Part shown: positions 36,702-46,075 of the stretch, piece by piece
Layout: the number at the start of each line of letters is the position of its first letter
Position numbering within the stretch: the stretch's first letter is position 1
Assembly: GCA_014204435.1 (NCBI GenBank)
Contig: JACHLF010000001.1
Span: 638,889 to 702,888, forward strand
Source: Mycobacteroides chelonae
GTDB lineage: Bacteria > Actinomycetota > Actinomycetes > Mycobacteriales > Mycobacteriaceae
Length of the DNA stretch: 64,000 bases
Direction: 5' to 3'
The notes under the pieces: generated by a model
Seen by the model: the letters and a program-made list of their open reading frames with translations, nothing else
Told to the model about the DNA's origin: nothing
The model's database searches: none
Made by a program: the position numbers and the translations under genes

Positions 36702-37613
36702 ATGACTTTCCGTCTTCGCAACATCCCGCTGCTCTCGCGTGTCGGGCTGGATCGGGCCGACGAATTGCGCTCCAACCCCGACGAACTGATCAAGGGCTGG
36801 GCCGAGGCCGGACTGATCACCCTGGACGTGCGCGGCCGGGTGAACATCGTCGACGGCCAGGTGGTTCTGGAGGATGCGGTGCGCACCGGCGATCGACCGC
36901 CCGCGCACGCCGTGTTCCTGGGGCGCATCCCGGGCGGTCGTCATGTGTGGGCCGTGCGCGCCGAACTCGACGACGACAGTGCACCGCTACTGGACCTGCG
37001 CCGCTCCGGTGAGTTGTTCGATGACACCAGTGCGGCGCTGCTGGCCACCGCGATGGCGATGCTGGCCTGGCATGACAGCGCCGGCTACAGCCCTGTCGAC
37101 GGATCGCCCACCACGCCGGCCAAGGGCGGCTGGGTTCGGGTGAACTCGGCGACCGGGCAGGAAGAGTTTCCGCGCACCGATCCGGCCGTCATCTGTCTGG
37201 TGCACGACGGCGGTGACCGCGCGGTGCTCGGTCGTCAGAAGTTCTGGCCGGCGCGGATGTTCTCGCTGCTGGCCGGATTCGTCGAGGCGGGCGAATCGCT
37301 CGAGGCATGCGTGGCCCGCGAGATCGCCGAGGAAGTCGGCCTCACGGTGACCGACGTGCAATACCTGGGAAGCCAGCCGTGGCCGTTCCCGCGGTCGATC
37401 ATGCTGGGTTTCCACGCGATCGGTGACCCGTCGCAGCCCTTCTCGTTCAACGATGGCGAGATTGCCGAGGCGGACTGGTTCACCCGCGACGAGGTGCGTG
37501 CGGCCCTGGAACTGGGGGATTGGACCACGGCCTCCGACTCGCGGCTGATGCTCCCGGGCTCGATCTCGATCGCCCGGGAGATCGTCGAATCCTGGGCCTA
37601 CGCCAAGGACTAG
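36702..37613 (+). CDS. nudC: NADH pyrophosphatase / NAD-cap hydrolase NudC
   Basis: The 303-residue Nudix hydrolase cleaves NADH and removes NAD caps from RNA. The Nudix box reads GFVEAGESLEACVAREIAEEVG (two short pieces: GFVEAGES and REIAEEVG) and the NudC signature SQPWPFPRS follows. Where E. coli NudC has four zinc cysteines, this region reads SAGYSPVDGSPTT and NSATGQEEF with none, so the zinc ribbon is degenerate. It starts 1 nt after the K+-channel gene and converges with the mycoredoxin gene. Confidence 0.92.
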   Translation: MTFRLRNIPLLSRVGLDRADELRSNPDELIKGWAEAGLITLDVRGRVNIVDGQVVLEDAVRTGDRPPAHAVFLGRIPGGRHVWAVRAELDDDSAPLLDLRRSGELFDDTSAALLATAMAMLAWHDSAGYSPVDGSPTTPAKGGWVRVNSATGQEEFPRTDPAVICLVHDGGDRAVLGRQKFWPARMFSLLAGFVEAGESLEACVAREIAEEVGLTVTDVQYLGSQPWPFPRSIMLGFHAIGDPSQPFSFNDGEIAEADWFTRDEVRAALELGDWTTASDSRLMLPGSISIAREIVESWAYAKD

Positions 37614-37652
37614 ACGCCGCCGGACTAGTCCCCCACAAGTGGTGAGGTGCCC

Positions 37653-37904
37653 CTAGCCGAGTTTGGCTTTCACCTGGGCCAGCGACGGATTGGTCAGCGT
37701 GCTGCCGTCCGGGAACTTCACGGTCGGCACCGTCTGGTTGCCTCCGTTGACGTTCGCGACGTAGTCGGCCGCGGCCGGATCTTTCTCGATGTCGACCTTG
37801 GTGTAGTCGATGTCGGCGGCCTTCAGCTGCGTCTCCAGTCGACGGCAGTAGCCGCACCAGGTGGTCGAGTACATGATCAGGCCGGAATCGCTCGCTGTAG
37901 TCAC
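37653..37904 (-). CDS. mrx1: Mycoredoxin-1 (glutaredoxin-like)
   Basis: The 83-residue thioredoxin-fold protein has the mycoredoxin active site WCGYC (about residues 16-20) and the TVPTVKF cis-proline strand. Mycoredoxins reduce mycothiol mixed disulfides using mycothiol. It is syntenic with Rv3198A beside uvrD2. GTG at 37904 gives the expected length; an in-frame GTG at 37922 is an alternative. Divergent from uvrD2 across 109 bp. Confidence 0.92.
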   Translation of the reverse strand: MTTASDSGLIMYSTTWCGYCRRLETQLKAADIDYTKVDIEKDPAAADYVANVNGGNQTVPTVKFPDGSTLTNPSLAQVKAKLG

Positions 37905-38013
37905 ATCGGCATTCAACGTCACACCCCGCAGGGGTGTTCCTTCGGGGGTGTGAGATCTGTCAACAGCGGGGTGGGGGCGGGGCCTTGTCGGCGGTTGCTG
38001 CGAAGATGGCCGG

Positions 38014-40083
38014 GTGGCGCGCTCCCTGCTTGATGGTCTCGACGATGAGCAGCGCGCCGCCGTCAGCGCGCCACGCGGCCCCGTCTGCGTGCTCGCGGGG
38101 GCCGGGACCGGCAAGACGCGCACCATCACCCATCGCATCGCACACTTGGTCGAATCGGGTCACGTCGCCGCCGGCCAGATCCTGGCGGTCACCTTTACTC
38201 AGCGGGCGGCGGGGGAGATGCGGGGGCGGCTGCGTGACCTCGGCGTCGGATCGGCGCAGGCCGTCACCTTCCACGCCGCCGGCATGCGCCAGCTTCGGTA
38301 CTTCTGGCCACAGCTCGTCGGCGATACCCGTTGGGAGCTGATCGACAGCAAGTTCACGCTGGTCGCCCAGGCAGCGAACCGCGCGAAGCTGAGCACCAGC
38401 ACCGATACCGTGCGCGACCTCGCCGGTGAAATCGAATGGGCCAAGGCGTCTTTGATCAGCCCGGAGGCCTACCCGGCGGCCGCCGCCAAGTTCACGCGGG
38501 ACACGCCGGTTCCGGCCGAACAGGTTGCCAAGGTCTACGCGAGCTACGAGAAGCTCAAGGCGAGACCCGACGGGTCGACCCTGCTCGATTTCGACGACTT
38601 GCTGTTGCACACCGCGGCCGCCATCGAGAATTCCGCCGCTGTCGCCGACGAATTCCGGGACCGCTACCGCTGTTTCGTCGTCGACGAGTATCAGGATGTC
38701 ACCCCGCTGCAGCAGCGGGTGCTCGACGCCTGGCTCGGTCCCCGCGACGACCTGACGGTCGTCGGCGATGCCAACCAGACCATCTATTCGTTCACCGGAG
38801 CTACCCCGCAATATCTGCTCGGGTTTTCTCGTCGGTTCCCGGATGCCACACTGGTCCGCCTGGAACGTGACTATCGCTCGACCCCGCAAGTTGTTTCGCT
38901 GGCCAACCGGCTGATCGCGGCCGCGCAGGGCAGGGTGGCGGGCAGCAAGCTGCAACTCATCGGCCAGCGGCCGGAGGGGCCGGCCCCCAGGTTCTCCGAA
39001 CACGACGACGAGGCCGCGGAGGCCAAGTCGGTCGCACAATCGATTGCGGCACTGATTGAATCCGGAACCCCGGCATCCGAGGTCGCGGTTTTGTACCGGA
39101 TCAACGCGCAATCGGAGGTGTACGAGGAGGCGCTCACCGAGGCAGGCATACCGTTCCAGGTGCGCGGCGGTGAAGGGTTCTTCACGCGCCAGGAGGTGCG
39201 TCAGGCGCTGGTGGCTCTGCAGCGCGGTGCGGACCGGGAGAATGCAGAGATACCGGTGCCGCAACAGGTTCGGGAGATCCTGGAACCGTTGGGATTGTCT
39301 GAAGAAGAGCCGCACGGCACCCAGGCGCGTGAGCGGTGGGAATCGCTGCGCGCCCTCGTCGAACTCGCCGAGGAAGAGTGTGCTCGTCAGCCGGAGCTGG
39401 ACCTGCCGGGGCTCGTTCGTGAGCTACGGGTACGGGCAGAGGCGCGACACCCACCGACCGTGCAGGGTGTGACTCTGGCTTCACTGCACGCGGCCAAGGG
39501 CCTCGAGTGGGACGCGGTGTTCCTGGTGGGCCTGGCCGACGGCACGCTGCCCATCTCGCATGCCTTGTCGCGCGCCGGGGATATCGAGCCGGTCGAGGAG
39601 GAGCGCCGCCTGCTCTATGTCGGGATCACCCGCGCGCGTGTGCATCTGAACCTGAGTTGGGCACTCGCCCGCGCTGCCGGTGGTCGCAGGTCGCGCAAGC
39701 ATTCGCGATTCCTCAACGGAATCGCTCCTAGCGCGCAACTTCCTGCGGCGTCCACGCCGAGGCGCCGGGGCAGCGGTGCGCGTTGCCGGATCTGTAACGC
39801 GGCGCTGAGCACACCGGCGGCGGTACTGCTGCGGCGCTGTGAGAGCTGCCCCTCCGATATCGACGAGGAACTTCTTGTCGCACTGAAGGATTGGCGCCTC
39901 AAGACGGCCAAGGAGATGAAGGTGCCGGCGTTTGTGGTCTTCACCGACAACACGCTGATCGCCATCGCTGAGCTGCTTCCCGGTGACGACGCCGCACTCG
40001 TGGCCATCCCGGGGATAGGTGCCCGCAAACTGGAGCAGTACGGCCCCGATGTGCTGCGGTTGGTGCGCGCCCGATCCTCGTAG
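38014..40083 (+). CDS. uvrD2: ATP-dependent DNA helicase UvrD2
   Basis: The 689-residue SF1 helicase has Walker [10 protein letters not shown] (about 29-37), DEYQDVT, the [12 protein letters not shown] and [10 protein letters not shown] motifs. Behind them is a four-cysteine module (CRICN ... CESC, about 588-610) and an HRDC domain near the C-terminus ([18 protein letters not shown]). In mycobacteria this enzyme is essential, and the cysteine module is needed for duplex unwinding. GTG at 38014 has GAAGAT six nt upstream. It lies between mycoredoxin and the whiB7 locus as in M. tuberculosis. Confidence 0.94.
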   Translation: MARSLLDGLDDEQRAAVSAPRGPVCVLAGAGTGKTRTITHRIAHLVESGHVAAGQILAVTFTQRAAGEMRGRLRDLGVGSAQAVTFHAAGMRQLRYFWPQLVGDTRWELIDSKFTLVAQAANRAKLSTSTDTVRDLAGEIEWAKASLISPEAYPAAAAKFTRDTPVPAEQVAKVYASYEKLKARPDGSTLLDFDDLLLHTAAAIENSAAVADEFRDRYRCFVVDEYQDVTPLQQRVLDAWLGPRDDLTVVGDANQTIYSFTGATPQYLLGFSRRFPDATLVRLERDYRSTPQVVSLANRLIAAAQGRVAGSKLQLIGQRPEGPAPRFSEHDDEAAEAKSVAQSIAALIESGTPASEVAVLYRINAQSEVYEEALTEAGIPFQVRGGEGFFTRQEVRQALVALQRGADRENAEIPVPQQVREILEPLGLSEEEPHGTQARERWESLRALVELAEEECARQPELDLPGLVRELRVRAEARHPPTVQGVTLASLHAAKGLEWDAVFLVGLADGTLPISHALSRAGDIEPVEEERRLLYVGITRARVHLNLSWALARAAGGRRSRKHSRFLNGIAPSAQLPAASTPRRRGSGARCRICNAALSTPAAVLLRRCESCPSDIDEELLVALKDWRLKTAKEMKVPAFVVFTDNTLIAIAELLPGDDAALVAIPGIGARKLEQYGPDVLRLVRARSS

Positions 40084-40139
40084 ATTCCTTGTTCAACACG
40101 TGTCTAGCGCCGAGCGTCAACTCGTCCTAGGCTCGCCCC

Positions 40140-40964
40140 ATGGCCGACGATGACCTCCGCGATTTCGAAGCAGGCACCTTCACTCACGAGGGCGAGACCA
40201 AGATCGTGTTGAGAAAGGGTAGCGGACCTGCGGTGATCGTCATCGCCGAGATGCCCGGAATCACTCCCAAGGTCGCCGACTTCGCGCGCAAGGTGGCCGA
40301 CATCGGGTGCACCGCCGTGATGCCGCACCTGTTCGGCAATCCGGGTCAGAGTGTGGATCCCAAGGCCGATGGCTGGTTGCGCACCGGTACCTACATGGCG
40401 TCGTCGATGTTCCGCGGTTGTGTGAGCCGCGAGTTCACGGTGCTGGCCACGGGAAAGAGTTCTCCCGTGGTGGCGTGGCTGCGCGCCTTGGCTCAGAACG
40501 AGCATGAGCGCAATGGCGGCCCCGGGGTGGGCGCGATCGGTATGTGTTTCACCGGTGGTTACGCGTTGGCCATGGCGGCAGACGACCGGCTGCTGGCACC
40601 CGTGCTGTCGCAGCCCTCGCTGCCGTTCGGGCTCACCAAGAAGGCACGGCACAACATCGATATCTCGCCGGCGGACCTGCAGAAGGTCAAGCATCGTTGC
40701 CAGCATGACGGGCTCACGGTGATCGGCATGCGTTTTACCACCGACAATCTGGTGCCCGCCGAGCGTTTTCAGTTCCTCAGGGAAGAACTGGGCGATGGGT
40801 TCATCGCCATCGAATTGCCCGGTGAGGCAGCTCGTCCCGGCGCGCCGATGCCCCCGCATTCGGTGGTCACCGAGCACCTGATCGATGAACCCGGCCAACC
40901 GACGCGTGCGGCGCTCGATCAGGTGCTGGATCTGTTCCGCGCCCGGCTATTGACCTCTGTGTAA
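40140..40964 (+). CDS. Dienelactone hydrolase-family protein
   Basis: The 274-residue alpha/beta-hydrolase has a Cys nucleophile (Cys136) in IGMCFTGGYALAM and a late histidine (PPHSVVTEHL), the Cys-His-Asp type found in dienelactone hydrolases. It is not part of a visible aromatic-degradation operon, so the true substrate is unknown. TAGGCT ends 6 nt before the ATG, a leaderless pattern. It separates uvrD2 from the whiB7 promoter and has no direct counterpart between them in M. tuberculosis. Confidence 0.85.
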   Translation: MADDDLRDFEAGTFTHEGETKIVLRKGSGPAVIVIAEMPGITPKVADFARKVADIGCTAVMPHLFGNPGQSVDPKADGWLRTGTYMASSMFRGCVSREFTVLATGKSSPVVAWLRALAQNEHERNGGPGVGAIGMCFTGGYALAMAADDRLLAPVLSQPSLPFGLTKKARHNIDISPADLQKVKHRCQHDGLTVIGMRFTTDNLVPAERFQFLREELGDGFIAIELPGEAARPGAPMPPHSVVTEHLIDEPGQPTRAALDQVLDLFRARLLTSV

Positions 40965-41032
40965 AGGATTCCGTCGATTTCGGGTGAGAAGATGCCAGTT
41001 TGAAGAAACTGGTTTGAAGTATCGCGGCAGGT

Positions 41033-41071
41033 CAAAAATAACTTGTCAACCGATAGACGACCTTTTACTCT
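41033..41071 (+). promoter_or_regulatory. WhiB7-responsive promoter of whiB7
   Basis: TTGTCA (41043-41048) and TACTCT (41066-41071) are spaced 17 bp. An A/T-rich block CAAAAATAAC sits directly upstream of the -35, the hallmark through which WhiB7 and the primary sigma factor activate their own promoter. Predicted start near 41078 gives a leader of roughly 425 nt before whiB7. Confidence 0.75.
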
Positions 41072-41139
41072 TGGCTACAGGAATTCGTGAGGATTTCACA
41101 CCAGACCTGTTCACGAGAGAGTAGACGGAAGGAGGAGCG

Positions 41140-41358
41140 ATGAATACACCCACCAATTACGGAGACACCTTGTGGCGTGATGCCCATGGTGCCTTTGTCG
41201 TATCGCCGATCGCCCCGCCGTCGCTCCAGACGCGTGCCGCCGCTGCCAAGCCGGCGGTGGCTGGCATGGTGCCGGCCGGCTCGGCTTCCGCGATTAAGCA
41301 CCGCGCCGTCGTCGCCGAAGCCGCGAATATCGCGTCCGTGAATAGGGGATACATCTAG
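41140..41358 (+). CDS. Upstream ORF of the whiB7 leader (72 residues)
   Basis: ATG at 41140 is preceded by GGAAGGAGGAG, one of the best ribosome sites in the window, and ends in TAG at 41356-41358. The 72-residue product (MNTPTNYGDTLW ... VNRGYI) has no recognised domain. In mycobacteria a ribosome translating a leader ORF controls whiB7 transcription by attenuation, and antibiotic-stalled ribosomes allow read-through. This ORF ends 22 nt before the attenuator stem, which fits that role. It is likely regulatory in cis rather than a functional protein. Confidence 0.75.
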   Translation: MNTPTNYGDTLWRDAHGAFVVSPIAPPSLQTRAAAAKPAVAGMVPAGSASAIKHRAVVAEAANIASVNRGYI

Positions 41359-41380
41359 GTAGCCCCTCAACCGCCTCCCA

Positions 41381-41424
41381 GGCCACGGACCCGACACCAC
41401 CGGGATCCGTGGCCACATTTGTTT
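41381..41424 (+). terminator. Attenuator hairpin of the whiB7 leader
   Basis: GGCCACGGA (41381-41389) pairs perfectly with TCCGTGGCC (41406-41414), extended inside by a CCC/GGG pairing, and is followed by ACATTTGTTT. It lies between the upstream ORF and whiB7, so termination here would shut off whiB7 under unstressed translation. Confidence 0.8.
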
Positions 41425-41502
41425 GAGCCTCAACCTCAGACGTGGCTGACGGATCTCGATCGACAAGACACTGATACGAGACCAGCAGTTTTACGAGAAC
41501 CG

Positions 41503-41811
41503 ATGAGGAAGCAGGTGAACGGATACATGATGACCGTTGAAGTGGAGGCCCGAAGGCGTGCCCTGCCGTGCCATGTAGCGGATGCGGACCTGTGGTTCGC
41601 CGAAAGCCCCGCTGACCTGGAGCGGGCCAAGGCGCTGTGCGCGGACTGCCCGATCCGGTCGCAGTGCCTGGCCGCTGCGCTGGACCGCGTAGAGCCGTGG
41701 GGCGTGTGGGGTGGGGAGATCCTGGAGCAGGGAGCCATCGTGGCGCGTAAGCGGCCGCGTGGACGCCCGCGCAAGAACCCGCTGCCTGACGCAGATCCCG
41801 CTGCGGCATGA
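41503..41811 (+). CDS. whiB7: Antibiotic-response transcriptional activator WhiB7
   Basis: Wbl-family activator that binds the primary sigma factor and turns on intrinsic drug-resistance genes. From ATG 41503 the 102-residue product has cluster cysteines at 23, 46, 49 and 55, the WGVWGGE turn and the AT-hook KRPRGRPRK near residues 83-91, which recognises A/T-rich DNA upstream of -35. The start is uncertain: GTG 41515 and ATG 41527/41530 are alternatives and give lengths closer to the 92 residues of M. tuberculosis WhiB7. Expression is autoactivated and attenuated (see leader features). Confidence 0.93.
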   Translation: MRKQVNGYMMTVEVEARRRALPCHVADADLWFAESPADLERAKALCADCPIRSQCLAAALDRVEPWGVWGGEILEQGAIVARKRPRGRPRKNPLPDADPAAA

Positions 41812-41837
41812 CGCGGCATGTCGAACGTCTCGACAAC

Positions 41838-41874
41838 CAATGCTCCCCATCGCCATCACACGGTGGGAGCATTG
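41838..41874. terminator. Bidirectional terminator after whiB7
   Basis: CAATGCTCCC (41838-41847) and GGGAGCATTG (41865-41874) make a perfect 10-bp stem with a 17-nt loop between the whiB7 stop and the convergent kinase stop at 41878. Confidence 0.75.
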
Positions 41875-41877
41875 CGT

Positions 41878-43227
41878 TTAGGCCGGTTTCGCGTTCGGCG
41901 GGAAGAACCCTGCCATCCATTCCTGGGCGATCGCTGCGTAGTTGACGTGCGCGTCCAGCTGCACCAGTACGCCGATCATCCCGCCGAGTGTGCGCAGCAG
42001 CATCACGTAGCCCGGCGGCACCGTCATCTGGCGCGCCAGCTTGAACCGATCGGCGAATCCCTCGTCCAACAGATCGGTGGATGCCACCGCGGCCTGCTGG
42101 AACCACTCACGGGTGAAATGGAATTCGCCTGAGCGCAGCGGATCGACGTAGGGCCACAGCGGCCGGATGTAGTCCATCACCTGATCCCCGGACAGTTGAA
42201 CCTCCGGCGGCATGAACCCGAGCTGCTTGATGAGCCGAATCACCTGCTCCCACTGCTCATCACGTGCCCAGCACAGCACCTCGCCGAACTCGGGCGGAAC
42301 GCCACCGGGATGCTCGGAGACCGCGCCGAAGTCGATGATGCCCAAGCGTCCGTCGGAGAGCATCATGAAGTTTCCCGGATGCGGGTCGGCATGCACCAGC
42401 CCCACCTTCTCCGGTGACTTCACCGTGAATTCGAGCATCAGGGCGCCGGCGGAATCTCGTTCCTCCCGAGTGCCTTCGGCGATGACCTTGGAGAGCCGCC
42501 GGCCCTCCATCCACTCGGCGATGATCACTTTGGGTGCGCTGGCCACCACCGTCGGTACAAAGAACTGCGGATCGTCGGCGAAGGCCTTCGCGAATGCGCG
42601 CTGGTTTGACGCCTCCTGCCGATAGTCGAGTTCGGCCTCGATGCGGTCGCTGATCTCGGCCACCAGCCTGTCGATATCTGCTTTGGGCGCAATCTGTTTG
42701 GTTAGCGGCGTCATCCGCTGGATGAGCTTGAGATCGGCGCGCAGCGCATCGTCGGCGCCGGGGTACTGGATTTTGACGGCCACCTCGCGGCCGTCCTTCC
42801 ATATGCCCTTGTGCACCTGGCCGATGCTGGCCGAGGCGACCGGAGTGTCGTCGAAGGACTGGAACCGCTCGCGCCATTTGGTGCCGAGCTGTGCGTCGAG
42901 GACGCGATGAACCTTGGCCGCAGGCAGGGGCGGGGCCTCGCTCTGCAGCTTGACTAAGGCCTCGCGGAACGGGTCGGCGAACTGCGGTGGTATCGCCGCT
43001 TCCATTACGGACAGGGCCTGGCCGACCTTCATGGCGCCACCCTTGAGCTCGCCGAGCACGTTGAACAGCTCGTCGGCGGCCTTCTCCAGGAGTTCGGCGT
43101 TGACCTCGTTGGCAGAGGTTCCGGTCAGGCGTTTGCCCACTCCGAGGACCGCGCGTCCGGCCATGCCTGCGGGCAGGCTTGCCAGTTTGGTCATCCGGCT
43201 CAGTCCACCGCGGCGAATATCTGCCAT
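41878..43227 (-). CDS. ABC1/ADCK-type atypical kinase, paralogue 1
   Basis: The 449-residue protein belongs to the UbiB/ABC1/ADCK atypical kinase family. It has the family KxGQ extension (GGAMKVGQALS, about 62-72), the A-rich nucleotide loop (ASASIGQVH), the invariant VAVKIQYPGAD lysine strand, the catalytic HADPHPGNF and DFGAVSEH. Three such genes lie in tandem here; in M. tuberculosis the single Rv3197 faces whiB7 and has been linked with macrolide response. Paralogue 1 is the most diverged (MADIRRGGLSRMTK start). The next gene lies 61 bp upstream on the same strand. Confidence 0.9.
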   Translation of the reverse strand: MADIRRGGLSRMTKLASLPAGMAGRAVLGVGKRLTGTSANEVNAELLEKAADELFNVLGELKGGAMKVGQALSVMEAAIPPQFADPFREALVKLQSEAPPLPAAKVHRVLDAQLGTKWRERFQSFDDTPVASASIGQVHKGIWKDGREVAVKIQYPGADDALRADLKLIQRMTPLTKQIAPKADIDRLVAEISDRIEAELDYRQEASNQRAFAKAFADDPQFFVPTVVASAPKVIIAEWMEGRRLSKVIAEGTREERDSAGALMLEFTVKSPEKVGLVHADPHPGNFMMLSDGRLGIIDFGAVSEHPGGVPPEFGEVLCWARDEQWEQVIRLIKQLGFMPPEVQLSGDQVMDYIRPLWPYVDPLRSGEFHFTREWFQQAAVASTDLLDEGFADRFKLARQMTVPPGYVMLLRTLGGMIGVLVQLDAHVNYAAIAQEWMAGFFPPNAKPA

Positions 43228-43288
43228 GTCACCTCATATCGTTCAGTGCGGCATCGTTGCCCACGTCTTCACGGAATGCTAGCTGTTG

Positions 43289-44620
43289 CTAGCTGGTGGC
43301 GACGGGCTCGTCCTCGCGAAAGCCGGGAACCCAGTCGCCGATGATTCGGGCATAGGGGACCGTCGCATCGAGCTGGGCCAGGATGCCCGAGAGGCTTCCG
43401 AGAACTCGGAACATCATGAGGTAGACCGGCGGCAGGTCTAGGTGCCGGCCGGTCTGAAACTGGGCGCCGCGCACATCGCTGGACTTGGCGGCGACGCGTT
43501 GCATCCATTTACGGGTGAAGTGGAACTCGTCGGACTTCAGCGGATCGATGAACGGCTTCAGGTACTCGTCGATCTCTTCGGGGGACACCTCGGTGCGCGG
43601 TGGGATGAATCCCTCCTCGCGCATCAAGGGGATGAGCTCGTCCCATACGCCGTCACGCTCCAGGCGCCAGATGGGTCCGAGGTTGGGGGGAAATCCGCCC
43701 TCGTGGGTGGCGACGGCGCCGAAGTCCATGACGCCCAGACGCGCGTCGGGCAGCAGCATGAAGTTTCCGGGGTGGGTGTCGGCGTGCAGCAACCCGCACC
43801 GGTACGGAGAGCTGACGGTGAACTTCAACAGCAGGCGCCCGCACTCGTTGCGTTCGTCTTCGGTTCCGCTGCTGATGATTTCGGAGAGCTTGCGCCCCTG
43901 CATCCATTCACTGATGACGACCTTGGGCGCCGAGGCCACGACCGACGGGACGTAGAACTCGGGATCGTTCCTGAACGCCTTGGCGAAGGCCCGTTGGTTG
44001 GTGGCCTCGATGCGGTAGTCGAGTTCTTCTTCAGTACGTTCGATCAGTTCGTCGATGATGCTCTTGACGTCCGCGCCGGGCACGATCTGCTTGAACAACG
44101 ATGCCAGCCGCTGCATGGTTTTTAGATCCGAGCGCACCGCCTCATCGGCGCCCGGGTACTGCACCTTGACCGCGACCGCGCGCCCGTCGCTCCACACGGC
44201 GCGGTGCACCTGCCCGATGCTGGCCGAGGCGACGGGTTTGTCGTCGAAGGACTGGAAGCGTTCGCGCCATTTGGTGCCGAGCTGAGCGTCGAGGACGCGA
44301 TGGACTTTGTCGGCGGGCAGCGGGGGCGCGTCGCTTTGCAGCTTCGTCAAGGCTTCCCGGAAGGGCTCGGCGAAGGCGGGGGGAATGGCGGCTTCGAACA
44401 CCGACAACGCCTGGCCGAGCTTCATGGCCGCGCCCTTGAGTTCGCCCAGCACCTGGAACAGCTGCTCGGCCGCCTTCTCCATCATCTCGGCGTTGACTTC
44501 GTCCTTGGACTTGCCGGTCAGGCGCTTTCCGACGCCAAGGGCGGCGCGACCGGCAATGCCTGCCGGAAGGGATGCGAGTTTCGCGGCGCGTGCGGCGCGG
44601 CCGCGGCGGATCTCAGCCAT
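43289..44620 (-). CDS. ABC1/ADCK-type atypical kinase, paralogue 2
   Basis: The 443-residue sister of the flanking kinases shares the KxGQ motif (GAAMKLGQALS), the ASASIGQVHRAVW loop, VAVKVQYPGADEAVR and HADTHPGNF. Here the second position of the catalytic motif is Thr rather than Pro (HADTHPG versus HADPHPG in paralogue 1). The N-terminal 60 residues are almost identical to paralogue 3. It lies between the other two on the same strand with short gaps (56-61 bp), so co-transcription is likely. Function may relate to lipid or quinone homeostasis, as for other ABC1 proteins; not tested for this copy. Confidence 0.9.
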   Translation of the reverse strand: MAEIRRGRAARAAKLASLPAGIAGRAALGVGKRLTGKSKDEVNAEMMEKAAEQLFQVLGELKGAAMKLGQALSVFEAAIPPAFAEPFREALTKLQSDAPPLPADKVHRVLDAQLGTKWRERFQSFDDKPVASASIGQVHRAVWSDGRAVAVKVQYPGADEAVRSDLKTMQRLASLFKQIVPGADVKSIIDELIERTEEELDYRIEATNQRAFAKAFRNDPEFYVPSVVASAPKVVISEWMQGRKLSEIISSGTEDERNECGRLLLKFTVSSPYRCGLLHADTHPGNFMLLPDARLGVMDFGAVATHEGGFPPNLGPIWRLERDGVWDELIPLMREEGFIPPRTEVSPEEIDEYLKPFIDPLKSDEFHFTRKWMQRVAAKSSDVRGAQFQTGRHLDLPPVYLMMFRVLGSLSGILAQLDATVPYARIIGDWVPGFREDEPVATS

Positions 44621-44676
44621 GCGTTACATCATGCCGGGGGCGCCGCGAGTCTGACAACGCAGGTTTTCTTCTTCGC

Positions 44677-46026
44677 CTACGTGGTGGCCGGGGTCTTGCT
44701 GTCCTCATGGAAACCCGGAACCCATTTGTCGATGATAGCCGCGTAATCCACCGGGGCATCGAGTTGTGCGGCGATGCCGATGAGGCCGCCGAGGACGCGG
44801 AAGAACATCAGATAGTTTGTCGGCAGGTTCATCTGGCGACTGGTCTTGAACGACTCGAGGAACTCTTGGCTGCGGAAGTCGGTGGCCTTGGCGGTGAGCC
44901 GTTGCAGCCACTTGCGGCTGAAGTGAAAGGTCTCGTGGTTCAGCGGCTCGATGTATGGCTCAAGGTAGGAGTTGACCTCCTCGTGAGAGACGGATGTCGC
45001 GCTCGGAGGGATGAAGCCCTCCGAACGCAAGACCTCTGTCAGCTCTTCCCACTTCTCGTCGCGGGCCAGACGCAGGATCGGTCCGAAGCCGGCGGGCAGG
45101 CCGCCTTCGTGGGAGGCACACGCGCCGAAGTCCATGACACCGAACCGGCCGTCCTCCAGCAGCATGAAGTTTCCGGGGTGGGTGTCAGCGTGCAGCAACC
45201 CGCAGCGGTAGGGCGAGCTGATGCTGAACTCCAGCAGCAGGTGCGCACACCGGCTGCGCTCTTCTTCAGTTCCCTTGGTGATGATCTCCGAGAGTTTCCG
45301 GCCCTGCATCCACTCGGTGATGATCACCTTGGGGGAGGAAGCGACGACCGATGGCACGTAGAACTCGGGATCGTTCCTGAACGCCTTGGCGAACGTGCGC
45401 TGGTTGGCGGCTTCGATCCGGTAGTCGAGTTCTTCTTCGGTGCGTTCGATCAGCTCGTCGACGATGCCCTTGATATCGGCACCCGGAGCCACTTGCTTGA
45501 ACAACGAGGAGAGTCGCTGAATGGTCTTGAGGTCCGAGCGCACGGCCTCATCGGCGCCCGGGTACTGCACCTTGACCGCAACCGCGCGCCCGTCCTTCCA
45601 GATGGCCTTGTGCACCTGGCCGATGCTCGCCGAGGCAACGGGTTTGTCGTCGAAGGACTGGAAGCGGTCGCGCCATTTCGTGCCGAGCTGGGTATCCAGG
45701 ACACGGTGGACCTTGTCGGCGGGTAGCGGCGGCGCATCACTTTGTAGCTTGGTCAGCGCCTCCCGGTAGGGCTCCCCGAACTCCGGCGGGATGGCGGCCT
45801 CCATCACCGAGAGCATCTGGCCGATCTTCATGGCCGCGCCCTTGAGCTCGCCCAGCACCTGGAACAGCTGTTCGGCGGCCTTCTCTACGAGTTCGGCGTT
45901 GACTTCGTCCTTGGATTTACCGGCCAGCCGTTTACCCACACCGAGCGCGGCACGGCCCGCGATTCCGGCCGGAAGCGATGCGAGTTTTGCGGCGCGTGCG
46001 GCGCGGCCACGACGAATCTCAGCCAT
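44677..46026 (-). CDS. ABC1/ADCK-type atypical kinase, paralogue 3
   Basis: The 449-residue protein is the closest relative of paralogue 2: long identical blocks such as RRGRAARAAKLASLPAGIAG, DKVHRVLD and GADEAVRSDLK. It keeps GAAMKIGQMLS, the VAVKVQYPGAD lysine and HADTHPGNF. ATG at 46026 (MAEIRRGRAARAAK) matches the start of paralogue 2; the frame extends 24 codons further but without support. It is the first of the three in transcription order. The preceding gene (46076-46936) is also minus-strand, 49 bp away, so a four-gene operon is possible. Confidence 0.9.
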   Translation of the reverse strand: MAEIRRGRAARAAKLASLPAGIAGRAALGVGKRLAGKSKDEVNAELVEKAAEQLFQVLGELKGAAMKIGQMLSVMEAAIPPEFGEPYREALTKLQSDAPPLPADKVHRVLDTQLGTKWRDRFQSFDDKPVASASIGQVHKAIWKDGRAVAVKVQYPGADEAVRSDLKTIQRLSSLFKQVAPGADIKGIVDELIERTEEELDYRIEAANQRTFAKAFRNDPEFYVPSVVASSPKVIITEWMQGRKLSEIITKGTEEERSRCAHLLLEFSISSPYRCGLLHADTHPGNFMLLEDGRFGVMDFGACASHEGGLPAGFGPILRLARDEKWEELTEVLRSEGFIPPSATSVSHEEVNSYLEPYIEPLNHETFHFSRKWLQRLTAKATDFRSQEFLESFKTSRQMNLPTNYLMFFRVLGGLIGIAAQLDAPVDYAAIIDKWVPGFHEDSKTPATT

Positions 46027-46075
46027 GCGCACATCATGCCCGGTCGTGATGAAGTTAACAAAAAGTGGTTCTTCG

